A stretch of DNA of 64,000 bases, from contig JAQTMR010000001.1 in the NCBI GenBank assembly GCA_028714255.1, positions 186,001 through 250,000 of the forward strand, given 5' to 3'. The translations under genes and the position numbers were made by a program. Below, one piece after another: positions 36,056-44,657 of this stretch (positions are counted from its first letter, which is position 1; each line of letters opens with the position of its first letter). The notes under the pieces were generated by a model. The model was not told the origin of the DNA. It ran no database searches and saw only the letters and a program-made list of their open reading frames with translations. This DNA comes from Phycisphaerae bacterium (lineage in GTDB: Bacteria; Planctomycetota; Phycisphaerae; Sedimentisphaerales; Anaerobacaceae).

Positions 36056-37045
36056 ATGAAAAATGCGAAAATAACAATTTGTTTGGCAGTTGTGTGTGTG
36101 ATGACAGCGATAAATTTCGCTTCTGCTGAACTCATACGAGGAATTGACATTGATTTTGTAACTGTTGGTAATCCGGGAAATCCGGGTGATACGAGAACCC
36201 CAACACCGGAATATGGGGCTCCTATGGTAGACCCGTACGGCTGTGGTGCAGTTAGTTACAATTACCGTATCGGCAAATACGAGGTTACCAACGCTCAGTG
36301 GAACGCTTTTACAGCCGCGGCCGGCGCCCCCACGGGCAATCATATCGATGCTTACGACGATAGTGCATATTTCACCGGAGCCCAGCAGCCGACCAATTGT
36401 GTAAGCTGGTATGAAGCAGCCCAGTTCTGCAACTGGCTGACCAGCGGCGATAAGAGCCTTGGTGCCTATCAGTTCAGCGGGGACAATTCAAACCCCGGTG
36501 ATTTTTTAGGTATCGACCGCGCAGCGGCCCAAACGACTTATGGTACGATTTATGTCATCCCAACCGAAACTGAATGGTATAAGGCTGCTTATCACCAGAA
36601 CGACGGAGTTACGAACAATTACTGGTTATATCCAACTCAGGGTCAGTGGGACCATCAGCCGACCAACGACCTGATCAATCCCGACCCAGGCAATAATGCT
36701 AATTTTTATTCGCACGGTTGGACCATTGGCAGTCCGGATTACCTGACTGATGTCGGGGAGTTCGAGAACTCCGGCAGCGCCTATGGCACATTTGATCAGG
36801 GCGGCAATGTCTGGGAATGGAACGAAACTCTTGTTGACGGTTCCTCTCGTGGCCTTCGCGGTGGGGGATATGACAACGACTGGTACGTCCCCTTAGGCAC
36901 TCTTCAGTCGGCCTTCCGGAACTACGCCGACCCGACATACGAGAATAAAAAGGCAGGATTCCGTATTGCCGAAGTTCCTGAACCGTGCAGTTTGGTTTTG
37001 CTGTCCATGGGCGGATTGGCCTTGCTTAGAAAACGCAGGGCATAA
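36056..37045 (+). CDS. SUMF1-like secreted protein with PEP-CTERM anchor
   Basis: The 329-residue protein has a signal peptide (KITICLAVVCVMTAINFASA), a formylglycine-generating-enzyme-like (SUMF1) domain (YRIGKYEVTNAQWNAFTAAAG, TNCVSWYEAAQFCNWLTSGD, GGNVWEWNETLVDGSSRGLRGGGY, KAGFRIAEV) and a C-terminal PEP-CTERM signal: VPEP, a hydrophobic helix and RKRRA. The signal marks it for sorting by an exosortase such as the one at 63.3 kb. The domain lacks an obvious catalytic cysteine pair near the C-terminal end, so a binding or structural role on the cell surface is more likely than enzyme activity. GGGGAGG precedes the ATG and a terminator follows. Confidence 0.9.
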   Translation: MKNAKITICLAVVCVMTAINFASAELIRGIDIDFVTVGNPGNPGDTRTPTPEYGAPMVDPYGCGAVSYNYRIGKYEVTNAQWNAFTAAAGAPTGNHIDAYDDSAYFTGAQQPTNCVSWYEAAQFCNWLTSGDKSLGAYQFSGDNSNPGDFLGIDRAAAQTTYGTIYVIPTETEWYKAAYHQNDGVTNNYWLYPTQGQWDHQPTNDLINPDPGNNANFYSHGWTIGSPDYLTDVGEFENSGSAYGTFDQGGNVWEWNETLVDGSSRGLRGGGYDNDWYVPLGTLQSAFRNYADPTYENKKAGFRIAEVPEPCSLVLLSMGGLALLRKRRA

Positions 37046-37080
37046 AAGACTCGAAAAAACAACGCCTGTTACAAAACAAA

Positions 37081-37109
37081 GGGCCGTGCGAATAACACGG
37101 CCTTTTTTC
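37081..37109 (+). terminator. Terminator after the PEP-CTERM gene
   Basis: GGGCCGTG and CACGGCC form a seven- to eight-base-pair stem with loop CGAATAA, followed by TTTTTTC. It separates the gene from the convergent dapF. Confidence 0.8.
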
Positions 37110-37135
37110 AATTCAGTATTCAGTAAAACGCCGTA

Positions 37136-38014
37136 CTATTCCTCCGGCCAAACGCCCTCGAAGACCTCGACGGCAGGGCCGGTCATATAGACGCAGTTAT
37201 CTTCCTCGCACCAGTTCAAATCCAGGTCGCCTCCAGGCAGATGCGCGGTGCATACTCTTTCCGTTCGCCCCGTAACCACCGCCGCCACACAGCAGGCGCA
37301 GGCGCCCGTTCCGCAGGCAAGGGTAATTCCGCTGCCCCGTTCCCACGTCCGCATAGTAAATTCCGCGGGGCCATCAACCTGAACAAAATGCACATTAGTA
37401 CGGTTGGGGAAAATACGCTGCTTTTCGATAACGGGGCCGAACTTTTCAAGCTCAATTGAACCGACTTCGTCACAGAAAAATACGGCGTGCGGATTCCCCA
37501 TCGATACGCACGTCATTACAAGCGCATGGTTTAGAAATTGCATCGGCTGTTCGATTACTTCTTTAAGCGGTAAATTGACCGGTATGTCCCCGGCGGCTAA
37601 TACGGGCTGGCCCATATTGACGCATACCCTTTGGACCTTGTTATTATTATCGATTATAAGCCCGACGGCTAAAACTCCGCTGCCGGTTTCTATATTCAGC
37701 GATATTGGACAGGCCGGCTGGCCGGGTACGGTAAAGGGCCCCTTGCCCTCGGCCAATTTGTGCTCGAAGGCATATTTGGCCACGCATCGAATACCGTTTC
37801 CGCACATTTCAGCTTCAGAGCCGTCGGCATTGAAGATACGCATTCGCACATCGGCTTTCTCCGAGGGACCTATCAGAATCAAGCCGTCCGAGCCGATGCC
37901 AAAGTGGCGGTCGCTGACAACCTGGGCCAACTCCACAGGGTCAGCGATTTCCTCCTCGAAGCAGTTGACATAAATATAGTCATTGCCAAGGCCGTGCATT
38001 TTCGTAAATCGCAT
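37136..38014 (-). CDS. dapF: Diaminopimelate epimerase
   Basis: DapF interconverts LL- and meso-diaminopimelate for lysine and peptidoglycan. From the ATG at 38014 (AAGGAGCGAAGT upstream) it has 292 residues; the tracked start at 38068 adds 18 residues without support. The two catalytic cysteines are in NADGSEAEMCGNGIRC and ITLACGTGACACC, and the N-terminus MRFTKMHGLGNDYIYV is typical. It lies 115 bases downstream of the sigma factor gene. Confidence 0.96.
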   Translation of the reverse strand: MRFTKMHGLGNDYIYVNCFEEEIADPVELAQVVSDRHFGIGSDGLILIGPSEKADVRMRIFNADGSEAEMCGNGIRCVAKYAFEHKLAEGKGPFTVPGQPACPISLNIETGSGVLAVGLIIDNNNKVQRVCVNMGQPVLAAGDIPVNLPLKEVIEQPMQFLNHALVMTCVSMGNPHAVFFCDEVGSIELEKFGPVIEKQRIFPNRTNVHFVQVDGPAEFTMRTWERGSGITLACGTGACACCVAAVVTGRTERVCTAHLPGGDLDLNWCEEDNCVYMTGPAVEVFEGVWPEE

Positions 38015-38129
38015 ACTTCGCTCCTTGCGTAAAAACCTTATTGTATGCGCAGCCGGGAATAAAATCAAGGTCTGTATGGCATATCGATGGTAAACAGCAA
38101 ACAGCTCAAAGGAAGCTACGAGTTACGAA

Positions 38130-38909
38130 TTACTCGACAGAGAATTCCTTTTTACGGCTGTTCATTTGCGCTTTCAGACGTGAAATAATGGACGAGTGCA
38201 TCTGTGAGACGCGGGACTCGGACAAATCCAGCGTTGCGCCGATTTCCTTCATTGTCATTTCTTCGTAATAATACAAGACGATAATCAGCCGCTCGGCCCG
38301 TGTCAGTCCTTTGGTGAGCAGGCTTTTCAGGTCCCGCTTTTGAGCTTCCGTCAGCGGGTCTTCGCTTCTCTGGTCTTTGATTACATCTATTTCGCGGATG
38401 TCTTTTTCGCCGTCGTTTTCGCTGTAGTTGGTGTTCAGGGAAACCAGACCGACTGCACTTGCATCCTGCCTGAGCCTGGTAAACTCTTCCATATTCATAT
38501 CCATCTCTTCAGCGGTTTCTTTTTCGGTGGGCTTTCTGCCGAGGTGTGTTTCGAGCGAATGCACCGCCTTTGTAAGCTGATGGGCGCGGGCACGAACCAG
38601 CCGAGGCACCCAGTCCATACTCCGTAACTCATCAAGGATTGCGCCTCTTACACGAGGCGAGCAATATGTCTCGAACTTCACGCCCCTTTCGGGGTCGAAG
38701 GCATTGATAGCATCCACCAGCCCAAAAGTGCCGGCACTGATAAGGTCATCCAGCTCTACCTTGTCAGGCAGTTTGCTGCGCAGCCGTTCAGCGGCATATT
38801 TTACCAGCGGCCTGTAGTGCTCCATAAGCAGATTGCGGAATTGGACATCGCCGGTTTTATAGAACTGCTCCCAGATTTGCTCTATCTCGAGTGGCTGCTT
38901 GGTCTTCAT
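38130..38909 (-). CDS. RNA polymerase sigma factor, FliA/WhiG type
   Basis: The 259-residue protein is a group 3 sigma factor: region 2 (LVKYAAERLRSKLPDKVELDDL, DAINAFDPERGVKFETYCSPRVRGAILDELRSMDWVPR), region 3 (LETHLGRKPTEKETAEEM) and region 4 (ERLIIVLYYYEEMTMKEIGATLDLSESRVSQMH). The pattern GAILDELRSMDWVPR is diagnostic of the sigma-28 group, which drives flagellar or developmental genes. GGAGG precedes the ATG. Only one gene with a flagellar look (39118-39537) is nearby, so the regulon is not evident here. Confidence 0.93.
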   Translation of the reverse strand: MKTKQPLEIEQIWEQFYKTGDVQFRNLLMEHYRPLVKYAAERLRSKLPDKVELDDLISAGTFGLVDAINAFDPERGVKFETYCSPRVRGAILDELRSMDWVPRLVRARAHQLTKAVHSLETHLGRKPTEKETAEEMDMNMEEFTRLRQDASAVGLVSLNTNYSENDGEKDIREIDVIKDQRSEDPLTEAQKRDLKSLLTKGLTRAERLIIVLYYYEEMTMKEIGATLDLSESRVSQMHSSIISRLKAQMNSRKKEFSVE

Positions 38910-39117
38910 AGGATTCCTCCATGAGATTCTATGACCCTGAAAAGTTTTATTAAGCCGGTTTTAAGTCCTATAAATGCCAGCATTCTTTAACCTTCTGATT
39001 ATCCCGCTCTATTTACATAGAAAACGTCCTGTACTTTCTTTATCGACTTTCCAGGCAGCAACTTTAGGAGAACCCATCAGCGAGTTTCTCAGAAAGTCTT
39101 TTCCTGTCTGCTGCACG

Positions 39118-39537
39118 TTATTCGAAGATTGAAATCATTTCCTGTTTTTGCCGGAGCAATACTGTTGCTACTCTTTGATTGAGCGAATTCTCCGAAAGCT
39201 TATTTATTTGAAACTCAAGATACTCGTTTCGATTCTCTTTGAGTAGTTTCTCGGCATAGCTGTCCACGGTCGGCTGGATATCCAGTTTGCCGGAGGCACC
39301 AAATTTGATGTTTCTGGTATCGCGGAACAGAAGACGCCGGCTTTGAATATGCTCACTAAGTGCATTGTTCATCAGGCTGCAAAACTCCTCCACCACCAAA
39401 TCCTTAGGAACAAAACCGGGACTGTTAATGTTGTTTATGTTAAGAGTGAGGATTTTCTGGCGACTCCGTGTGAACTCGATTATCTTAACGAGCAATTCGG
39501 AGATATTATCTGTTATCAACGAAGCTGTATTTTTCAT
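39118..39537 (-). CDS. Divergent FlgB-like (flagellar rod) protein
   Basis: The 139-residue protein starts after AAAAGGG. Residues 27-46, RQKILTLNINNINSPGFVPK, match the rod-protein signature in which R-x-x-x-L-x-x-N-I-A-N-x-x-T-P-G-Y is usual. The middle is degenerate, and the helical C-terminus (YLEFQINKLSENSLNQRVATVLLRQK) fits the C-terminal helix of FlgB. FlgB forms the proximal rod of the flagellar basal body. The match is to a motif only; an unrelated helical protein is possible. It lies between a MerR-type gene and the FliA-type sigma gene, all on one strand, which strengthens the flagellar reading. No other flagellar gene was found in the window. Confidence 0.45.
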   Translation of the reverse strand: MKNTASLITDNISELLVKIIEFTRSRQKILTLNINNINSPGFVPKDLVVEEFCSLMNNALSEHIQSRRLLFRDTRNIKFGASGKLDIQPTVDSYAEKLLKENRNEYLEFQINKLSENSLNQRVATVLLRQKQEMISIFE

Positions 39538-39616
39538 CCTTGAACCCTTTTATCCTTTTTCCTTAAGTTCCAACTTCCAGATATAAGGCTTTACCGGGAA
39601 TCGGCCTGTTCATTAT

Positions 39617-39922
39617 TCAGTTATTTTCAGCACTTGTGCCGTGTTCGGCCATTTTGCCGGCCGGCTCTTCTTTGGTTAAAATCCGTCTTATTTCCCAGAG
39701 AGTCTTTGTTTTCTTAAGTTCAATGATTCTTGATAATCTTTCAAAGACCGACTCGTCATACAATCGATGTCCGCCTTCGGTCCACTGCGACTCACGAATA
39801 AGTCCCATTATCGTGTAGTTATGAATAGTTTGCCGGGAAAAGGGAGTGCAATTAACCAATTCACCAATTCGATATAGCTTGGCGGGTATTTGCAACATTC
39901 GTTTTTTAACTTCTGTCTGCAT
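39617..39922 (-). CDS. MerR-type transcription regulator (short)
   Basis: The 101-residue protein has one winged helix-turn-helix of MerR type: LYRIGELVNCTPFSRQTIHNY, then GLIRESQWTEGGHRLYDESVFERL. A short helix follows (IIELKKTKTLWEIRRILTKEEP). There is no long dimerisation coiled coil or effector domain, so it belongs to the short form. The start is placed at the ATG at 39922. The 40-bp palindrome at 40087-40126 is about 165 bases upstream and is a candidate operator. Confidence 0.82.
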   Translation of the reverse strand: MQTEVKKRMLQIPAKLYRIGELVNCTPFSRQTIHNYTIMGLIRESQWTEGGHRLYDESVFERLSRIIELKKTKTLWEIRRILTKEEPAGKMAEHGTSAENN

Positions 39923-40086
39923 CACGAGAATTTTTTATTGGCCCATCAAGGTTCCGACGATTAAAAATTCAAAGGCCGAAAAAACAAAAATACAAAACTG
40001 ATGGCTTCCGTTTAAATAACCATCTCAATTCAAATTCAGCTTATTGACTCTTCTTAAATCAGCGGTTGCTAACCTATTTTAACATC

Positions 40087-40126
40087 AAAATGTATTTTAC
40101 ATTTTGCAAAATGTAAAATACATTTT
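40087..40126. promoter_or_regulatory. Perfect 40-bp palindrome, candidate operator
   Basis: AAAATGTATTTTACATTTTG and its exact reverse complement CAAAATGTAAAATACATTTT abut each other. Each half also contains an internal TTTACATTTTG/AAAATGTAAA pair. It lies in the 620-base gap between the MerR-type gene (minus) and the GGDEF gene (plus). Confidence 0.6.
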
Positions 40127-40314
40127 GCCTTATGTCAACTTTTTTCCATTTTTTTTGAAAAAAAATTTGACGAATCTCCCACGGAAGACAGTTTTTATCG
40201 GAGTCTGCCTAATTGACGGCAATAAGGTGATATTCCTTTGAAATTTATCGTTATTATCGGTGTTTTTCGTCAAATATTACTATCGCCACTTAAGCATTTA
40301 AAGAAACGTGATAC

Positions 40315-40500
40315 AATAAAGCACCGAAATGGGCAGGCCCGGCCTCGCAGACAACCTTAATGCGGAGCGAACCGCCCCACTGCCAGACCAGCCCGGACAA
40401 TCAATCATCCGATGCGATGGGAAGTTACAAATCCGCCTGAAACAGGCAAGGTTTTTGCCAAATGTCCCTCCTGAAATATCCGATACAAGGTAAGCGGACT
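40315..40500 (+). ncRNA. Possible structured leader upstream of the GGDEF gene
   Basis: After a run of AT-rich DNA with a possible -10 (TACAAT, ~40312) the sequence becomes GC-rich. It can form CTCGCA/TGCGGAG and GGCAG/CTGCC helices, then GCCTGAAACAGGC and GGCAAGGTTTTTGCC, which overlap at GGC and so compete. This is the layout of a regulated leader, but no known riboswitch class was recognised. Confidence 0.3.
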
Positions 40501-40545
40501 AAATAGTAACTGGTATGAATGAGGTAAAACTGTATCGCTATAATT

Positions 40546-41604
40546 ATGCACCAAGACAATAAGAGTTCCGATAATACCGATACCGCCCCTGCCGGCGGCA
40601 TCTCTTCGCTGGAGCGGATAACCCCACTGGCCCGGCAGATAAACTGCCTTGACATCGAACGGATAGCGAATGTCTGTATCGACAATATCCCCAAATTGAT
40701 TGGCGTGAGGTTCGCTTCGCTGTATATACTCGACGAAGCAAATAATATTCTGCACCTTCAGAAATATAATCATCCGTTTCTTATAAACAAAATAGTTTCA
40801 ATCAATCAAAGCCCGCCTTCGCCTATGGTTGTTGCGGTAAGAAGTAAAATGCTCGTACAGATACGGGACATAGACAGCCATAAAAGGCCTATCATCAGGA
40901 AATCTCAACGCGCTTTTTCTGGAAATTATGAAACCAAGAATTGCATTATCGCACCGCTTATTTGCCATGAAAAGGTAGTCGGCGTGCTTAATCTGGCGGA
41001 CAAAATAGAAGGCGACAGCTTCGATTGTGACGACATCGCACTTGTAGAACTGTTCAGCCAGCTGGTTGGCGCTTCCATAGGCAATATAAAGCTTTTTGAG
41101 AAGATGCAGCATCAAGCCGTAACAGACGGCTTGACGGGACTGGCAAACCACAAAACATTTTATGATATCCTCGAGAAAGAGCTGTGGAGAATGCGGCGAT
41201 ACGGCGGCCAAATTTCGCTGATTATGGTCGATATTGATAATCTCAAGAGGGTAAATGACGCTTACGGCCACCACGCAGGCGATAAAGTCATCAGAGAAAT
41301 CAGCAAAAAAATAAGGGCGTGCATCCGACAAATCGATACGGCAGCACGCTACGGAGGAGATGAATTCGCGGTGATTTTGCCCAATACTTCACTGGCTGAA
41401 GCGATTGTTGCCGCGGAACGTATGGTTGATTCGGTTTCAGGTTCACCGATAACGTGGAAAAAAGAGCAGATAGCCCTGTCTATCAGTGTCGGTGTCGGAG
41501 AATACGGCGCCGAGAACAGTCCCGAGGACATTACAAACCGTTCTGACAAGGCCTTGTATATGGCTAAGCAGGCGGGGAAAAACACAGTGAGAGTTTTTGA
41601 GTAA
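40546..41604 (+). CDS. GAF-GGDEF diguanylate cyclase
   Basis: The 352-residue cytoplasmic protein has a GAF domain at about residues 40-190 (FASLYILDEANNILHLQKYN ... NCIIAPLICHEKVVGVLNLADK) and a GGDEF domain at about 195-350 (VTDGLTGLANHKTFYDILEKE, ARYGGDEFAVILPN). GGDEF is intact, and an RxxD inhibitory site (RQID) lies five residues before it, so it should be an active, product-inhibited cyclase making c-di-GMP. The PilZ protein at 35.5 kb is a possible receptor. No convincing ribosome binding site is seen before the ATG. Confidence 0.92.
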   Translation: MHQDNKSSDNTDTAPAGGISSLERITPLARQINCLDIERIANVCIDNIPKLIGVRFASLYILDEANNILHLQKYNHPFLINKIVSINQSPPSPMVVAVRSKMLVQIRDIDSHKRPIIRKSQRAFSGNYETKNCIIAPLICHEKVVGVLNLADKIEGDSFDCDDIALVELFSQLVGASIGNIKLFEKMQHQAVTDGLTGLANHKTFYDILEKELWRMRRYGGQISLIMVDIDNLKRVNDAYGHHAGDKVIREISKKIRACIRQIDTAARYGGDEFAVILPNTSLAEAIVAAERMVDSVSGSPITWKKEQIALSISVGVGEYGAENSPEDITNRSDKALYMAKQAGKNTVRVFE

Positions 41605-41699
41605 ACCCCGGCGGGGTAAAACCTGCAATTACTTTGACAACATACCTTTTCGCAGGAACAACAAATAGCCTTCCGGGCTTTCACATTCATATCGAGATA

Positions 41700-41727
41700 T
41701 TGACAAGGGGACAAAAATTTGTATATT
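41700..41727 (+). promoter_or_regulatory. Predicted promoter of the SAP-like small gene
   Basis: TTGACA and TATATT are 16 bases apart and about 60 bases before the start at 41787. Confidence 0.5.
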
Positions 41728-41786
41728 GCAATGTTCCGGCAAGAGGTACTTTGACGATAGAGTTAAAATAACGAAGGGATGCGATT

Positions 41787-41978
41787 ATGAAAATCGAAGA
41801 AGTAAGAAAAAAAGCGAAAAAGCTGGGAATAACCAGCGGCAAAATGAAAAAAGCGGAACTTATCCACGCCATCCAGAAAGCAGAAGGCAATACGCCTTGT
41901 TTCGGAAGATCAAACAATGGCCAATGCCCCTACATTAGCTGCTGCTTTATAAAAGACTGCCTTAAAATACAACTGTGA
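41787..41978 (+). CDS. Small SAP/Rho-N-like protein with C-terminal cysteines
   Basis: The 63-residue protein begins with a helical MKIEEVRKKAKKLGITSGKM followed by KKAELIHAIQKAEGN, the helix-extended-loop-helix of SAP and Rho N-terminal domains that binds nucleic acid. A four-cysteine tail follows (CFGRSNNGQCPYISCCFIKDC), which could bind metal. Similar small proteins occur in deltaproteobacteria. GAAGGGATGCG precedes the ATG and a promoter lies upstream. Its cellular role is unknown. Confidence 0.8.
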   Translation: MKIEEVRKKAKKLGITSGKMKKAELIHAIQKAEGNTPCFGRSNNGQCPYISCCFIKDCLKIQL

Positions 41979-42166
41979 AACAACGGACAGGGCAGAAAAT
42001 TTCAAAAATTAAAAATCAATCCTTATTTGACAAATAACGCAGCAAGTGCCGATAAAACATTCAGGATACTTCTGAATGGAACAATAGGAATATCTGCGTA
42101 GAATTAGATAATAGACAAAAGAGGTATATTGGGAAAATTCGGGATAGGCGAGAAAGGAGCAAATGT

Positions 42167-42739
42167 ATGAAGGTAAAATTAATTGTGGCGGGTTTGTGTT
42201 TGGCGATTGTAATGGCCGGCTGCGCCACGGTTCCGAAAGGACCGGAGGCAAAAGCTGTTTTGTCCGCCGAGGCAAGCGAGGCTATCGCGGTATTCAAAGA
42301 GAGAGACCCCGATATACAGCGATTCTTTGACAAATCCTACGGTTACGCGGTGCTGCCGAAGGTCGCCAAAGGCGCTTTGTGGATAGGCGGAGCTTACGGC
42401 AGAGGCGAAGTCTATGAAAGAGGTGAAGACGGATACAAAATGATTGGCTACTGCAGTATGTCGCAGGCAACGCTGGGTTTCTCGTTTGGCGGCGAATACT
42501 TCCGTGAAATAATCTTTTTCAAAGACAAAAATGACTTGGAAGTATTCAAAACCGATGAGTACACGTTTTCTGTGCAGGTTACCGGCGTAGCCGCCAACGT
42601 CGGCGCGGCAGCGAAGGCTGATTATCAATCCGGCATGGCTGTCTTTATCACAACTGATAAAGGTCTGATGGTCGATGCGTCATTAGGCGGACAGAAATTC
42701 GACTATATGCTGTTTACAAGCGAAGAGATACGGAAATAG
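42167..42739 (+). CDS. SYLF/YSC84-domain lipoprotein
   Basis: The 190-residue protein has a lipoprotein signal (LIVAGLCLAIVMAGC). The rest is a SYLF lipid-binding domain: FFDKSYGYAVLPKVAKGALW, IGGAYGRGEVYE, QATLGFSFGGEYFREIIFFK and DLEVFKTDEYTFSVQV, ending in the conserved DASLGGQKF. SYLF domains bind phosphoinositides in eukaryotes; bacterial members are periplasmic or outer-membrane lipoproteins of uncertain role. AGAAAGGAGCAAATGT precedes the ATG. Confidence 0.9.
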   Translation: MKVKLIVAGLCLAIVMAGCATVPKGPEAKAVLSAEASEAIAVFKERDPDIQRFFDKSYGYAVLPKVAKGALWIGGAYGRGEVYERGEDGYKMIGYCSMSQATLGFSFGGEYFREIIFFKDKNDLEVFKTDEYTFSVQVTGVAANVGAAAKADYQSGMAVFITTDKGLMVDASLGGQKFDYMLFTSEEIRK

Positions 42740-42817
42740 CCTGCGAATCCTAAACCGCAAATAAATATCAAACTTGAGTTGTCCCCTGAAAGTTCTGGGA
42801 AACAGATGGGGGCCGTT

Positions 42818-44380
42818 TCATTTCGTATCTTTTTGCAGCTTGTATTCGACAGAATCCACCAGTGCCAGCCAGGATGCCTCGATGACGTTTTCAGAGACGC
42901 CGACCGTACCCCATACAGAGGTTTTGTCTCGTGATTCGATTATTACACGAACACGGGCGGCAGTACCGGCTTTGGCGTTGACCACACGGACTTTATAATC
43001 AATCAAGTGGATATCCCTGATGGCTGGATAGAGGTTTTCAAGGGCTTTGCGCAGAGCGGCATCGAGGGCATCGACAGGACCATCGCCTTCGCCGACAACG
43101 TGCTGAACTTTGTTACCAACCTTGATTTTTACGGTGGCTTCGTTAATCATCTCGCCAGTGGTTCGCCTTTCCACGGTAACATAGTATTTTAGAAGTTCGA
43201 AACAGGGCTTATACGTACCGAGTGTCTTTTTGACAAGCAGGTCGAAGGATGCGTTTGCAGCCTCGAATTGATAACCCTCATTCTCAAGCTCCTGGACACG
43301 GGTGAGAATTTTTTTGGCCAATCCTTTGTCCTGAGCTATTTTTGCTTTTTCCAACTCGGCCAGGACGTTCGATTTGCCGCTCAGTTCGGAAATAAGAAAT
43401 CTCCGTTCGTTTCCGACAAGGGCGGGGTCAATGTGCTCGTAAGAGCGTTTCTCTTTTCGCAGGGCGTCAACGTGCAGGCCCGCCTTGTGCGCGAAGGCGC
43501 TTTCTCCGACATAGGGCATATTCATTACGGGGTTGAGATTACCGAGTTCAAAAATGAAACGCGAGACCTCGGTAAGTGTTTTGATTTTTTCCGGGGCCAG
43601 ACAATCCAACCCCATTTTGAAAACGAGATTGGGGATGACGGTGCAGAGATTCGCGTTTCCGCAGCGTTCGCCGAGGCCGTTGATGGTACCCTGAACGTGT
43701 CCGGCACCGGCACGAACGGCAGCTAAGGTGTTGGCGGTGGCACAATCACAATCATTGTGGGTGTGAATACCGATTGATAGCGTTGGGAATTTTTCGCAGA
43801 CGGCTTTGGTAATTTCATAAATCTGGTCAGGCACCGAACCGCCGTTAGTATCGCAAAGTACAAGGACATCGGCGCCTGCCTCGGCGGCGGAAGCCAAAAC
43901 CTTCATTGCATATTCGCTATTTTCCCTGTAGCCGTCGTAGAAATGCTCCGCGTCGAAAATAGTTTCAACGCCCCGCTTTTTCAGGTATTCGACGGAGTCG
44001 CCGCAGAGCTGCAGGTTCTCATCGAGCGAACAGCCGAGGACGGTTTTTACATGCATATCCCACGTTTTTCCGACCAGGGTGGCTGCCCGCGCCTTGCAGG
44101 CGAGAATGGCCTTGATGGAAAGGTCATCTTCGACTTTAGTATCAGCCCTGCGCGTACTGCCGAAGGCCACAATTTTCGAATTCTTCAGGTCGAGCTTAGC
44201 TGCTTCGATAAAAAACTGCATCTCCTTGGGATTAGAAACAGCGAAACCTCCTTCGATGTAATCGAGACCAAGCTCATCGAGGCACTCGGCGACCGAGAGC
44301 TTATCTTCGAGGGAAAAGCTGACGCCTTCGGCCTGCATACCATCGCGAAGGGTGGTATCGTAAAGCTTTATTTTTCCCAT
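42818..44380 (-). CDS. cimA: Citramalate synthase (HMGL-like, leuA family)
   Basis: CimA joins pyruvate and acetyl-CoA to citramalate, an entry to isoleucine. From the ATG at 44380 (GGAGACGTAACT upstream) it has 520 residues; the tracked start at 44461 lacks support. Family motifs are LYDTTLRDGMQAEGVSFSLED at the N-terminus, ADVLVLCDTNGGSVP and the metal-binding HTHNDCDCATANTLAA, with the C-terminal LeuA allosteric domain after residue 380. The sequence resembles the long, Geobacter-type citramalate synthases more than 2-isopropylmalate synthase; the substrate split between these cannot be proved by eye. Confidence 0.85.
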   Translation of the reverse strand: MGKIKLYDTTLRDGMQAEGVSFSLEDKLSVAECLDELGLDYIEGGFAVSNPKEMQFFIEAAKLDLKNSKIVAFGSTRRADTKVEDDLSIKAILACKARAATLVGKTWDMHVKTVLGCSLDENLQLCGDSVEYLKKRGVETIFDAEHFYDGYRENSEYAMKVLASAAEAGADVLVLCDTNGGSVPDQIYEITKAVCEKFPTLSIGIHTHNDCDCATANTLAAVRAGAGHVQGTINGLGERCGNANLCTVIPNLVFKMGLDCLAPEKIKTLTEVSRFIFELGNLNPVMNMPYVGESAFAHKAGLHVDALRKEKRSYEHIDPALVGNERRFLISELSGKSNVLAELEKAKIAQDKGLAKKILTRVQELENEGYQFEAANASFDLLVKKTLGTYKPCFELLKYYVTVERRTTGEMINEATVKIKVGNKVQHVVGEGDGPVDALDAALRKALENLYPAIRDIHLIDYKVRVVNAKAGTAARVRVIIESRDKTSVWGTVGVSENVIEASWLALVDSVEYKLQKDTK

Positions 44381-44657
44381 AGTTACGTCTCCAAAGTCGG
44401 CGGCAGCGGTTGGCAACTGATAGTCTATAAACACATCCGCCAGACCGCCGGAGGCAGACAAAATGTCATAAACAGGCTGTCATTTTAGCCGGGCATAACA
44501 GGCAAGTAAAGGGGAAAATGATGCACCCGCAGGGCAGGTTTTTGAGAATGCCGCAATTTTTCTGCCGTAAAGTTGTTGCAATTAAAGCAGCAATCGAATA
44601 TAATTAAAGGTTTGTATAAATACTTAGAAAAGTGCAGTATATTTTACAGTAATCAAA

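Noticed and set aside
40315-40440. c-di-GMP or cobalamin riboswitch upstream of the GGDEF gene
   Set aside because: A few words (GCGGAGCGAACCGCCCCACTG) recall a cobalamin element, but the B12 box and the conserved core of either class were not found.
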